DNA of 64,000 nucleotides, from positions 54,566 to 118,565 of the forward strand of contig CAIQHG010000088.1 of the NCBI GenBank assembly GCA_903871545.1, read 5' to 3'. Below, piece after piece: positions 45,568 to 53,977 of this stretch. Every line of letters begins with the position of its first letter. Positions within the stretch are counted from its first letter, which is position 1. The notes under the pieces were generated by a model. That model searched no databases and was not told the DNA's origin. It saw nothing but the letters and a program-made list of their open reading frames with translations. The DNA comes from an uncultured Burkholderiales bacterium (GTDB taxonomy: Bacteria > Pseudomonadota > Gammaproteobacteria > Burkholderiales > Burkholderiaceae_C). Made by a program: the position numbers and the translations under genes.

Positions 45568-47256
45568 ATGTCATTGAAATCGTTGGTAAAAAAATTGCGT
45601 TTCATCGTGTGGGCTAGCCCTCTGCTATGGATCACTTTGTTAATTGGATGCGGTACTGGCACAGTCTTAAGTCCTTTCACGCCGACTCGCATTATTGCTT
45701 TTGGCGATGCATTCATGGATGTTCGCAATCCTCGTTTTACAGTAAACGATGAAATCCCTTTAAATGTCGACCCCAAGACTCCTACCACCGCAGCGCAGTG
45801 GACAGCTCTCATAAATTCAACGAGCACGACCTACAATGCATCCACAGGCTATTATTTGACTGCTGCAAATAGTAATGCTGCTCAATTTCAAAACGGAGTA
45901 GGCGGGCCGATTTCCAAATCGAATTACTACTCATACCTCTTTAATTCCTATCTCCCCACTCAGGGCTTCATTTCAGCACTTACTAAAGTCCCTTACTACA
46001 CACCGTTAATGGCCGGGATTAATGTGTTTTCTCCAGCCCTTTATGACACCGCAACGTCTAGTTATGATCTTCCCGTTAATCCTGAATTTACCGTTATTGA
46101 GCGCATAGCAGCTGACTACGGGTTCACTGCAGTCGTACCCATGACCGATATTTCTTCTCATATCGTTCCCTCAAGTTCAGGCGTTTATTCTTTTGCGCAA
46201 GCAAACGCTTTAGTACTGTCTCCTGTTCAAACGGCATGTCCCACCACTATCACATCAACAACTGTCTGCGTCGATACTCCTCAAAGTTACACTGCTAGCG
46301 CTGTTGTTACTGCTGCGGGTGGTTTGGTTACTTATCCGGCTGCCTCAACTCCTGCGCTGTCTGTTCAAGCTCAAATTGATTTATTTCTTGCAAATAATTC
46401 AATCTCGACAACAGATATGATCGTTATCAATGCAGGGACCGCAGATATTATGCTCAACACACTATCTAGCGGCGGAGCCTCTGGGGTCACAACTGCGTCG
46501 CAAAACTTTGTCAGCCAAGTCATGCGTCTTCGAAACGCCGGGGCTAAACATATCGTGGTTTTCGGCCCCCCCAATATGGGAAGATCTCCTTTTGCATACA
46601 AGTACAACTTGACCAGTTTACTTAGCAATTATTCAAAAACATTAACCAGTACAAGCTGTACTGACTTTAACTGCTCATTGGAGTTGGGGTTACAACAACA
46701 AATTGGTACTATTTCACAAAATCCAGTTATATTTGTTGATATCTCTAGCCAGACTAGTTTAATTACTGGTACTACAACTACAGGCAGTGCCAATACTTAC
46801 ACAAGTTTTGCAGATCCGATATACGGCGTTGCAATCGCTTTTCCTGGCGACCCTGCTTTCTCCGATGCCTCTAGCCTAAGCCCAACTAAGGCAACCGATG
46901 GCAACTATTACTGCAATTCAACCAATATCCCGCCCTTAAGTAATACAAATTATCCAAACCCTTTCTACATTAGCGGTGCCCCTGTTGTTAGTGGAACCAC
47001 AATTAGTTCACTTTCGATATCGGGCTCATATCCTAACCTCAACATTGGTGGCTCCGCTTGCTACGCCAACCCGGCCTCTCCAACAAGCCAAAATGCCGTG
47101 AACAACAGTTACTCAACCCTCGGGGCTAACAGAGTCCCTTTGATTTACACGTATTTGTCCTACGCTTACGCCGATCCTATTTATTTCACTCCCTCTGTGC
47201 ACAGGATGTTGGGTGACTTCATCCTTACAAAGCTAAGTCTTGCAAGCTGGAGATAG
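45568..47256 (+). CDS. SGNH/GDSL-type lipoprotein lacking the catalytic serine
   Basis: The 562-residue protein has a basic start, a hydrophobic segment and the lipobox LLIGC, so it is a predicted lipoprotein. The block I position reads TRIIAFGDAFMDVRN, where active esterases have GDS; the nucleophile codon is GCA (Ala). Block III is MIVINAGTADIML instead of GxND. A C-terminal FTPSVHRMLGDFILTKL still resembles block V. Much of the middle is Ser/Thr/Asn-rich, like adhesive or surface proteins. It probably descends from a Burkholderiales GDSL esterase and may bind rather than cut its ligand. A GGAG site precedes the ATG at 45568. Confidence 0.75.
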   Translation: MSLKSLVKKLRFIVWASPLLWITLLIGCGTGTVLSPFTPTRIIAFGDAFMDVRNPRFTVNDEIPLNVDPKTPTTAAQWTALINSTSTTYNASTGYYLTAANSNAAQFQNGVGGPISKSNYYSYLFNSYLPTQGFISALTKVPYYTPLMAGINVFSPALYDTATSSYDLPVNPEFTVIERIAADYGFTAVVPMTDISSHIVPSSSGVYSFAQANALVLSPVQTACPTTITSTTVCVDTPQSYTASAVVTAAGGLVTYPAASTPALSVQAQIDLFLANNSISTTDMIVINAGTADIMLNTLSSGGASGVTTASQNFVSQVMRLRNAGAKHIVVFGPPNMGRSPFAYKYNLTSLLSNYSKTLTSTSCTDFNCSLELGLQQQIGTISQNPVIFVDISSQTSLITGTTTTGSANTYTSFADPIYGVAIAFPGDPAFSDASSLSPTKATDGNYYCNSTNIPPLSNTNYPNPFYISGAPVVSGTTISSLSISGSYPNLNIGGSACYANPASPTSQNAVNNSYSTLGANRVPLIYTYLSYAYADPIYFTPSVHRMLGDFILTKLSLASWR

Positions 47257-47305
47257 ACTTTAAGATGAAATACAGTGGTTGAAATGAATCGAAATTGGTA
47301 CTGAG

Positions 47306-48733
47306 TTAGTAAGCGCCCACCCATTCTATTAAGTAGTCCATAACGGTTTTAGCCGACTGCGCTTTAGGATGATTAATAATTGCAACCACGATAAACTGTT
47401 CCTTTTTTTTGTTTTGAAGATAGCCGGCTATACCCAGAACATCTTTAAGACTACCGGTTTTTAAGTGCCCGCTGGTTTTGACTTTACTGAGCCGCAGGGT
47501 GCCATCAATGCCGATGAGGGGCAGGGAGGCGACCATTTCAGGGTAGGTGGGCTGTTCACTCTCCCATACGAGTAGCTTGGCCAAGTCATCAGCACTTATT
47601 TTTGTCTCTCTGCTAAGTCCAGAGCCGTTGACAAACTTTGGAAGGGGCGAGCCTAGTTTTTCATTCCACCATTTATTCATCACACCTTGCGCGGCCTGTT
47701 CTGTACCTGAACCACTTAACTCCAACCCAAGAGTTAAAAAGAGTTGTTGGGCCATGACGTTGTTGCTGAATTTATTAATATCTCTTATTACCTCGGACAA
47801 CTCAGGCGACTCCATACTCAAGATAGGCTTTTGGTTGCGTGGAGCCTCACCTAATTGAACTCGCCCTCGCACTGAACCACCTACCTGGGTCCACATAGCG
47901 TAAACGGATTTTTCAATAAAATGAGCAGAATCCGCGTAAGCAATAGGCCAAAGTCGCTCACCACAGCCTTGGGGATAGCCGCCTTTAAAGGTAATTTGGT
48001 TTGGGTCTTGAAAGTTCGCACGTAACGCTGCTCTGTAATCAGAGCACTCTACCCCTAACAAAGGCGCCGTAGACTGAATACTTACACCCTGCAGAGGTGG
48101 CTCCACATGAATTCGAACCACCTTGGAGGGCAAATCAGGTACAAAATTTATCAATAAAGATTTAAAGTTAATAAGGAAAGCATCCGGACTTGCGTTGTAG
48201 GGTCGCAGTGGCTCTCCATCAAATTCACTCGGGTCTTGCGCGGTCATTTCAAAAGCCTTGTGATCTAAAACTATATCGCCTTGAATTGAGACAATTCCCA
48301 AGCCACGAATTCTTCGCATCAAAAGCCACAACCTCTCAACGCCAAAGCGTGGGTCACCTCTGCCTTTGATAAATAAATTCCCTTTTAAGACACCCTCTTC
48401 AATCGGCCCATCAAGATAGACTTGTGTGCTCCAAGTATAGGCAGGACCCAAAAGGTCCATAGCAACGCTCGTCGTCACGAGCTTCATTAATGAGGCTGGA
48501 TTTCTAAGGACGCTTGGGTTATGGCTAAGTATGGGCAACAAGCCGCTAGACATTGCACCGCGTATGTCTCTTTGATAAACCACAACACTGATTGCATCAA
48601 GCGGTATTTTCAAGCGCCCAAGCTCAGTCTGCATTAAATCAGGTAAAGGCTCAAGAGCAGTCGCTATTTGAGACAAAGATAGGCCAATAAGAGTAACAAA
48701 TCCGCAAACAATATTTAAAGATTTTAATTTCAA
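47306..48733 (-). CDS. dacB: D-alanyl-D-alanine carboxypeptidase/endopeptidase (PBP4)
   Basis: Periplasmic class C penicillin-binding protein that trims peptidoglycan peptides and cuts cross-links. The 475-residue protein has a signal peptide (about residues 1-26), the SxxK motif in NPASLMKLV (Ser81, Lys84), the SxN motif in INKFSNNVMAQQL, and the KTG motif in SGHLKTGSLKDV. The start is TTG at 48733, with an AAGG ribosome site about seven bases upstream. It is convergent with the GDSL-like gene and divergent from the DMT transporter. Confidence 0.95.
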   Translation of the reverse strand: MKLKSLNIVCGFVTLIGLSLSQIATALEPLPDLMQTELGRLKIPLDAISVVVYQRDIRGAMSSGLLPILSHNPSVLRNPASLMKLVTTSVAMDLLGPAYTWSTQVYLDGPIEEGVLKGNLFIKGRGDPRFGVERLWLLMRRIRGLGIVSIQGDIVLDHKAFEMTAQDPSEFDGEPLRPYNASPDAFLINFKSLLINFVPDLPSKVVRIHVEPPLQGVSIQSTAPLLGVECSDYRAALRANFQDPNQITFKGGYPQGCGERLWPIAYADSAHFIEKSVYAMWTQVGGSVRGRVQLGEAPRNQKPILSMESPELSEVIRDINKFSNNVMAQQLFLTLGLELSGSGTEQAAQGVMNKWWNEKLGSPLPKFVNGSGLSRETKISADDLAKLLVWESEQPTYPEMVASLPLIGIDGTLRLSKVKTSGHLKTGSLKDVLGIAGYLQNKKKEQFIVVAIINHPKAQSAKTVMDYLIEWVGAY

Positions 48734-48791
48734 GTGCGCCCTTAAGTTTCAAAAATGAATTCTTATTGGTTGAATAAACTAGGATAATCGG

Positions 48792-49826
48792 ATGATGGGT
48801 ATTCCAAAAATATTCTCTAGCCTAATGCTCCAAACAATACCCTTACGCGCTTCTTCACAGCTTTTGCAAGGCATTATGTTTGCTGTCATCACCATAGTGA
48901 TATGGGTTGGATTTGTTATTATCGCAAAGGCCTCAACTCACGGTTTGCTCACCGGTCTTGACATCGCAACTCTTCGTATTTTAGGGGCCTCGGTTGTTTT
49001 ATTACCGGTTGGGTATTGTTTAAACAAAAATAACGCCAAAGACAAATCGCAAATCCACAATCCTCAAAAAAATTTGACTTCGTCCTCTTTTGCGGGTCTA
49101 TCCCCTTTAAGTCTCAGGCTTACAATTAACTTAGGTTTACCTGGTGGGCTGATGTTTGCAGTTTTTTCTTACAGCGGCTTTTTCTTCGCGCCAGCTGGGC
49201 ACGCTGCAGTTTTACTTCAGGGAAGCCTACCCCTTTGGACAACTTTGATTGCATGGTTCATTTTAAAAGACCGAATCTCGGGTTCCCGCTATATTGGAGT
49301 CGGTTTTATTTTGACCGGTGATTTACTTGTTGGCGGTCCAAGTCTATTGAACTCCCTCAACCATGAAGGCATGTGGAGAGGAGATGCGCTTTTTATTTTG
49401 GCAAGCATCGCCTGGTCTTACTACGCAGTTATGGTTCGTCATCACCAGGTGTCTCCCCTTAAAGCGACTACGGCAATTACAGTATTTGCCTTTTTCACAT
49501 TTTTACCAGCCTATTTATTTCTTTGCATGAGTGGTTTGCTAGAGTCTCATATTTTAGAGACATCAATTAGTAATGTAGCTTTTCAAATGTTTTTTCAAGG
49601 CCTTTTATCGGTTGTAGTCTCGGGTATTACGTTTAATCAAATGGTTCGCTATTTTGGACCTGTTCGTACAACTATGATCACGGCTGTGGTACCCGGTCTA
49701 GGTGCATTGGGTGCGAGTTTTATTTTAGATGAGGTGTTAATTTTGAATGTGTTCGTAGGTCTGGTGCTAGTGACTTTGGGTGTTTTATTTGGCATAGGAT
49801 TTAGGTCGTCAAAAAAACAAGCCTAG
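48792..49826 (+). CDS. EamA/DMT-family transporter
   Basis: Inner-membrane protein of 344 residues with about ten hydrophobic segments in two EamA repeats. The first repeat includes FAVITIVIWVGFVIIAKAST and DIATLRILGASVVLLPVGYC; the second includes DALFILASIAWSYYAVMVRH and the terminal AVVPGLGALGASFILDEVLI. It likely exports or imports a small metabolite; the substrate is unknown. An adjacent ATG pair at 48792 and 48795 leaves the start uncertain by one codon. tsaB follows 57 bases downstream. Confidence 0.87.
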   Translation: MMGIPKIFSSLMLQTIPLRASSQLLQGIMFAVITIVIWVGFVIIAKASTHGLLTGLDIATLRILGASVVLLPVGYCLNKNNAKDKSQIHNPQKNLTSSSFAGLSPLSLRLTINLGLPGGLMFAVFSYSGFFFAPAGHAAVLLQGSLPLWTTLIAWFILKDRISGSRYIGVGFILTGDLLVGGPSLLNSLNHEGMWRGDALFILASIAWSYYAVMVRHHQVSPLKATTAITVFAFFTFLPAYLFLCMSGLLESHILETSISNVAFQMFFQGLLSVVVSGITFNQMVRYFGPVRTTMITAVVPGLGALGASFILDEVLILNVFVGLVLVTLGVLFGIGFRSSKKQA

Positions 49827-49882
49827 CTAATTTCTTCATACCCATCAACAACTCTCAAAAAATCAACATACTCTAGTTCTTT

Positions 49883-50656
49883 ATGAAACTTCTCGCCCTT
49901 GAAGCCAGCGCTGACACTGTCTCTGTTGCAATTCAAAAAGATAGCGACAGGGTGCAGGACCAACTCCCCGCGAGCAGCAAAAGCTCATCTTGGTTAATCC
50001 CGCGCATTCTTCAGCTCTTAGCAGAGTCTGATTTATCTTTACACTTGTTAGACGGGGTTGTATTTGGTCAGGGTCCTGGAGCTTTTACGGGTCTTAGAAC
50101 GGTTTGCTCCGTGGTGCAAGGTCTGAGCTTGGGCTTAAAGCCCAAGCCAATTATTCTAGGCATCGATACTTTGATGGAACTTGCTCACGACGCCTTTAGT
50201 CAAATACACCCCACAGACACTCTAAGCCTTCAATCAAACGGCAGGTCAAATACTGTGAGGTGCCTAAGTATTTTGGATGCCAGGATGGGTCAGTGGTACG
50301 TTGGTGCGTACGAGCGAGTTAATGATCAATGGCTGACCACAGCAAAGCCTTTGGTTTGTGATCCCCTGCACCTGGTCGTTCCTACAGCTTGGCAGGGTCG
50401 CGATTTTATTGTCTCCTCTAATGTTGAACCTCCAATTCTTGAAAAGATTATGGGGCTTAAAAACCTACCCCCTGCCGCCGCCCTAATACGCTCATCACCA
50501 AGCGCACGTCTTTGTCTTGATTTAGCAATGCTTGGAAGCACACTTTACAACGCCTCAATGCATGGCTTGGCGTCTCCTTTGTACGTTAGGGAGAGAGTCG
50601 CATTTACCACTTTGGAGCGCAGTCTCATTAAGCCTAATGTGGTCATTGAGGGATAA
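49883..50656 (+). CDS. tsaB: tRNA threonylcarbamoyladenosine biosynthesis protein TsaB
   Basis: Partner and activator of TsaD in t6A synthesis, with an ASKHA fold. The 257-residue product starts MKLLALEASADTVSVAI (usual form DTS or DTA), has LLDGVVFGQGPGAFTGLRTV, GLSLGLKPKPIILGIDTLME and SILDARMGQWYVGAYERV, all matching. rimI follows 18 bases later and a uracil-DNA glycosylase gene after that, an arrangement common in Burkholderiales. Confidence 0.95.
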   Translation: MKLLALEASADTVSVAIQKDSDRVQDQLPASSKSSSWLIPRILQLLAESDLSLHLLDGVVFGQGPGAFTGLRTVCSVVQGLSLGLKPKPIILGIDTLMELAHDAFSQIHPTDTLSLQSNGRSNTVRCLSILDARMGQWYVGAYERVNDQWLTTAKPLVCDPLHLVVPTAWQGRDFIVSSNVEPPILEKIMGLKNLPPAAALIRSSPSARLCLDLAMLGSTLYNASMHGLASPLYVRERVAFTTLERSLIKPNVVIEG

Positions 50657-50674
50657 TTTGATCTCGTATCAATC

Positions 50675-51193
50675 ATGCACTCCGTTATGGATAAAGAGGC
50701 GCCTCGCAAGATGTTGAGTTTGGATTTTAAAATACATCCTTTAGTGCCTAATAATCTAGACGCTCTACTATTGATAGAGTCTTGTAGTTACTCTCATCCA
50801 TGGACGAGGACTAATTTTATGGACTCTTTTGCCGCGGGGTATTTAATGCAAGGTCTTTTTAAGACAGGTCCTCTTTGCGAGGATTTAGAGCTTGTGGGTT
50901 ATTACGTTGCAATGAAAGGCGTTGATGAGTACCATTTATTAAATCTCACCGTTTCCCCCTCATTTCAACGCAGGGGGTTAGCAAAGTGCATGTTAAATGT
51001 ACTCCAAAACGCAGCAAAATTGGCACATTTGAACTGGATTTGGCTAGAGGTCAGAGAAAGCAACCGAACTGCAATTGCCCTTTATACTGCTTATGGGTTT
51101 AGTAAGACGGGGGAGAGAAAAAATTACTACCCCTTGGGCAAATTAGGCTCAAATTTGCGTGAAAACGCTGTGCTTATGAGTATGAACATTTAA
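50675..51193 (+). CDS. rimI: Ribosomal-protein-alanine N-acetyltransferase
   Basis: GNAT acetyltransferase of 172 residues that acetylates the N-terminus of ribosomal protein S18 in E. coli. It has IESCSYSHPWTRTNFMDSFA, the beta-bulge region YHLLNLTVSPSFQRRGLAK with the acetyl-CoA pyrophosphate loop (QRRGLAK), WIWLEVRESNRTAIALYTAY and GFSKTGERKNYYPLG. The first ATG at 50675 gives about 12 residues before the core; ATG codons at 50687 and 50711 are possible. The stop is 2 bases before the next ATG. Confidence 0.93.
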   Translation: MHSVMDKEAPRKMLSLDFKIHPLVPNNLDALLLIESCSYSHPWTRTNFMDSFAAGYLMQGLFKTGPLCEDLELVGYYVAMKGVDEYHLLNLTVSPSFQRRGLAKCMLNVLQNAAKLAHLNWIWLEVRESNRTAIALYTAYGFSKTGERKNYYPLGKLGSNLRENAVLMSMNI

Positions 51194-51195
51194 AA

Positions 51196-52146
51196 ATGCA
51201 TCTAGACCTACGTCAAGTCAAAATCCTTCAAGAGATGGGACTATCCCATCCTTATTTATCTTTACCGGGTAAGGGTACTACTCGCTCACAAAAAAAATCT
51301 GCGGGTGAATCCCCGGCTAAGTCTAACGCCAGCCTACCCCAATTAGTGACAGAAATTGTTTCCTCTGCCTCTTCGCGCTCTTTGTTGGTCGCACCCATCC
51401 AACAAACTCAGCTTGCAATGGGCCCATCCCCTCTAGCAACGAGCTATGACCCGGTTGAAGTATCAACTCTTGGTTGGGAGGATTTAAAAACCAATGCCTT
51501 AACCTGTGTTTCATGCGATCTATCCAAAACCCGAAGACAAGTCTGCTTTGGCTCGCAGATCGACGCCACCAGTAACAAGTCACACCCTCCCTCGGCAATC
51601 CAATGCGCAGATGAATTGGATTGGTTGATCGTTGATTTCATTCCCACTGATTTGGAGGATCAGACGCAAAACCCGCTCCTAAGTGAGTCAGGGCAGTTAT
51701 TGGGAAATATGCTGAGGGCGCTAAGACACCTGGGTAAATCTAAAATCACAAAGGAAGGGGCTGAGCGCAAAAACTCTTTGTCTATAAGTCTTATCAATGC
51801 AGTTAAATGTCATGCTCCTGGGGGGAGAGGGGCATCTGCGTTTGAGGTCGGGCAGTGTCGCCCTTATTTAAGAAGACAGATAGAGCTTTTAAAGCCCAAA
51901 GCGATACTGATATTGGGCCAGCATGCTTTCAAAGCCGTCTTTCCCCTTGAGCAAAAAGAGGGGATTACGACTGCTGCTGCGGCCACTCCATTTACACACC
52001 TAAGGTCACAAACTCGCTACATCAATAGCACTCCTACCTTTATTACGTATCATCCCAGTTATTTACTCACTCACCCCGAGGATAAGTCCAAGGCTTGGCA
52101 AGATTTATTTAAAGCATATCAACAGACCGTAAGTGTGAATTTATAG
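51196..52146 (+). CDS. Uracil-DNA glycosylase, family 4-like, with altered motif A
   Basis: The 316-residue protein has a variable, Pro/Ser-rich N-terminal third, then the Fe-S cysteine region TCVSCDLSKTRRQVCFGS (CxxC) with the second pair near KCHAPGGRGASAFEVGQCRP, and motif B TYHPSYLLTHPEDKSKAWQD. Family 4 enzymes remove uracil from DNA. Motif A is normally GEAPGxxED; here the aligned segment is LIVDFIPTDLEDQTQNPL, so only the final ED is kept. Activity may be lost or changed. Its place after tsaB-rimI supports orthology with the Burkholderiales enzyme. Confidence 0.85.
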   Translation: MHLDLRQVKILQEMGLSHPYLSLPGKGTTRSQKKSAGESPAKSNASLPQLVTEIVSSASSRSLLVAPIQQTQLAMGPSPLATSYDPVEVSTLGWEDLKTNALTCVSCDLSKTRRQVCFGSQIDATSNKSHPPSAIQCADELDWLIVDFIPTDLEDQTQNPLLSESGQLLGNMLRALRHLGKSKITKEGAERKNSLSISLINAVKCHAPGGRGASAFEVGQCRPYLRRQIELLKPKAILILGQHAFKAVFPLEQKEGITTAAAATPFTHLRSQTRYINSTPTFITYHPSYLLTHPEDKSKAWQDLFKAYQQTVSVNL

Positions 52147-52198
52147 GCCTTAAATTTCTTTTAATTTAGGGTCCCACCAGTTTTAGCAAAGGGGGCCT

Positions 52199-52251
52199 CC
52201 ACCAATTTTTAGGCGCAAGTGCGCCTAAAAGCAACGCTGCGAGTTTGGTGG
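52199..52251. repeat. Left-end two-tier hairpin of the IS relic
   Basis: The outer arms CCACCAA (52199-52205) and TTGGTGG (52245-52251) enclose a perfect inner palindrome TTTTAGGCGCA (52207-52217) / TGCGCCTAAAA (52220-52230). A structure of this kind fits the subterminal hairpin recognised by the Y1 transposase. The inner stem could also act as a terminator for the glycosylase gene, but no T-tract follows on the forward strand. Confidence 0.5.
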
Positions 52252-52297
52252 TTTGGGGTATTGGCTGGATGTTGGGCTTTTTGCCTTTGTCTTTGTA

Positions 52298-52690
52298 TCA
52301 GAGTGGCCTGTTTTGCTGCTCTAAATAGGTCTTTAGCACCTCTATTGGCGCACCGCCGGCGCTGATGGCACAACAACTGATGCTCCAAAGAAACGGCTCC
52401 GCGCCGAAGAGGGCAAGTTCTGTCTCAATGTCACGCCGCAAAATGCAGGGGGAAACTCACAAGAACATAGATGAGATCGCTTTCTCCATTGAAATCGATC
52501 AACTCCCCCATCCCTAGATAAAAGCCGTTCTTTGGCCGATTGCTCAGTAACTTTTAGCATGCTGTCGGTCAAACGCCTCTTACGGTATTTTGTTACTTTT
52601 ATTACTTTTATTACAAGAGCCAAGTGATAATTTAGAGCGTCAACGCAGTGGTGGCGAGCTTTAATTGTTGCTTTTGTCGTATATCACCCA
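52298..52690 (-). pseudogene. TnpA (IS200-type Y1 transposase) relic
   Basis: The reverse strand encodes HHCVDALNYHLALVIK, then TKYRKRRLTDSML and SAKERLLSRDGGVDRFQW, clearly the N-terminal half of an IS200 transposase, ending at a premature stop. In another frame the C-terminal part PFLWSISCCAISAGGAPIEV LKTYLEQQ ends at 52298. The HUH and Tyr region is broken by frameshifts. Three tandem copies of a 9-bp unit (52588-52614) insert six extra residues. No intact start codon is in frame. Confidence 0.75.
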
Positions 52691-52703
52691 TATACTTTAG
52701 AGA

Positions 52704-53060
52704 ATGCAAAACCGCAAGGTAACCTAGCCGTTTTATGAGTCGCCCAAACAGGTGCTTGAGTTGACGCGTCAACTTCACTCTCATAACAACGTATGGAATG
52801 CGGCCTTGGAAGAGGGCGAGGAAGTCAATCTCCTAGGAGGACTAGTGCAAGTCTTCTCTCAGGCGTGCGCTAAACCTAGGCTCCAAATGAAAAAAACGTT
52901 TGCAAACAGGCATCACAACTGTACCGAATGCGGTTATGAAAATGACCGGAACGCGGCTTCAGCCTTGATGGTTTTGAAGTGGGCTTTGGGAACTTTGCCC
53001 AAACTTCGAAAAGAGAAGATCAAAAAACTAAGCGGGCAGGAACTGTCCGAGGCGGCCTAA
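52704..53060 (+). pseudogene. TnpB relic with internal deletion
   Basis: The frame begins ATG at 52704 (MQNRKVT), hits TAG at 52725, and continues PFYESPKQVLELTRQLHSHN NVWNAALEE, the TnpB N-terminus. It then jumps to the C-terminal zinc-ribbon end, NRHHNCTECGYENDRNAASA, and ends at 53060. The central RuvC-like nuclease region, several hundred residues long, is deleted. TnpB is an RNA-guided nuclease in intact elements; this copy cannot be active. Confidence 0.78.
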
Positions 53061-53070
53061 AAACAGAGAA

Positions 53071-53107
53071 ACCGCCTCCAACCTTGCATTTGCGGATTGG
53101 TGGCGGT
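53071..53107 (+). repeat. Right-end hairpin of the IS relic (possible omega-RNA scaffold remnant)
   Basis: ACCGCCTCCAA (53071-53081) pairs with TTGGTGGCGGT (53097-53107) with one mismatch and a 15-base loop, starting 10 bases after the tnpB relic stop. In this family the right-end structure just past tnpB doubles as the 3' scaffold of the guide RNA. With no intact TnpB it is only a fossil, although it may still stop transcription. Confidence 0.5.
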
Positions 53108-53148
53108 ATTTCATTTACTTACCTACTTTGAAGCATAACCACCTGAAT

Positions 53149-53973
53149 ATGTTGTTTACTGAAATGCTTGAGCACGCTTGCTTAAAAAACCGCTCTATGC
53201 TTTGCATAGGACTGGACCCTGATCCTCAAAAGTTTCCCCTTTTTATACGGGATAAAAGTGATTCTATTTTTGAGTTTTGTTCTCGAATTGTTGATGCAAC
53301 ACTTGATGTCGCAATTGCCTTTAAGCCCCAAATCGCCTACTTTGCAGCCAACCGCGCCGAGGACCAATTAGAGCGCTTGATTCATCACATAAAAAAAGTG
53401 GCTCCCACAGTCCCTGTCATTTTGGATGCGAAGCGGGGCGATATAGGCGCAACCTCAGAGCAATACGCAGTAGAGGCGTTTGAACGGTATAAGGCAGACG
53501 CGGTGACGCTGTCTCCTTATATGGGTTTTGATACATTAGAGCCTTATTTAAAATATACGGATAAGGGTTTGTTTTTGTTATGTCGAACCTCCAACCCCAG
53601 TGGCGGCGAGTTACAGGATCTGCGCATTTCAAGTGGTGAGGGGGCCACTTTTTTATACGAGCATGTTGCTCAGCTTGCGCAAAATCAATGGAACAAAACC
53701 GGTCAAGTTGGTCTCGTTGTTGGTGCGACTTTCCCACTTGAAGTTGCAAATGTCAGGCGGTGGGCACCGAGTTTGCCTTTGTTAATTCCAGGCATCGGCG
53801 CGCAAGGAGGAGATGCTGTGAGCACGGTTCGTGCTGCGCGCACAAACCGTGCTCACGCAATCATCAACTCCTCACGTGCTATTTTGTACGCAGACTCAGG
53901 GATCGATTTTGATAAACGCGCACGCGAAATAGCCTTGCAAACAAGAGATTTACTCAACTCCGCCGTTCTTTAG
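53149..53973 (+). CDS. pyrF: Orotidine 5'-phosphate decarboxylase
   Basis: Last step of UMP synthesis. The 274-residue product is of the longer (type 2) class common in Burkholderiales: SMLCIGLDPDPQKFPLF, catalytic region VPVILDAKRGDIGATSEQYA (the DxKxxDI pattern), and LVVGATFPLEVANVRRW. ATG at 53149 is preferred; the frame opens at a TTG at 53128, and an ATG at 53161 is also possible. The IS relic lies immediately upstream and may have replaced the original promoter. It is convergent with uvrA, four bases apart. Confidence 0.94.
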   Translation: MLFTEMLEHACLKNRSMLCIGLDPDPQKFPLFIRDKSDSIFEFCSRIVDATLDVAIAFKPQIAYFAANRAEDQLERLIHHIKKVAPTVPVILDAKRGDIGATSEQYAVEAFERYKADAVTLSPYMGFDTLEPYLKYTDKGLFLLCRTSNPSGGELQDLRISSGEGATFLYEHVAQLAQNQWNKTGQVGLVVGATFPLEVANVRRWAPSLPLLIPGIGAQGGDAVSTVRAARTNRAHAIINSSRAILYADSGIDFDKRAREIALQTRDLLNSAVL

Positions 53974-53977
53974 ATTT

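Larger units (their letters stand above)
52165..53110. mobile_element. Decayed IS200/IS605-family element
   Basis: A non-coding stretch of about 1 kb between the glycosylase gene and pyrF contains divergent relics of tnpA (reverse strand) and tnpB (forward strand), flanked by subterminal hairpins at 52199-52251 and 53071-53107, the layout of an IS200/IS605 element. Both genes carry stops, frameshifts or deletions, so the copy is immobile. The exact ends cannot be fixed by eye because this family makes no target duplication or terminal inverted repeat. Confidence 0.75.

Noticed and set aside
52752..53060. Short forward gene starting with GTG at 52752
   Set aside because: It is only the part of the tnpB relic after the in-frame TAG; the N-terminal and zinc-ribbon pieces are joined by a deletion.
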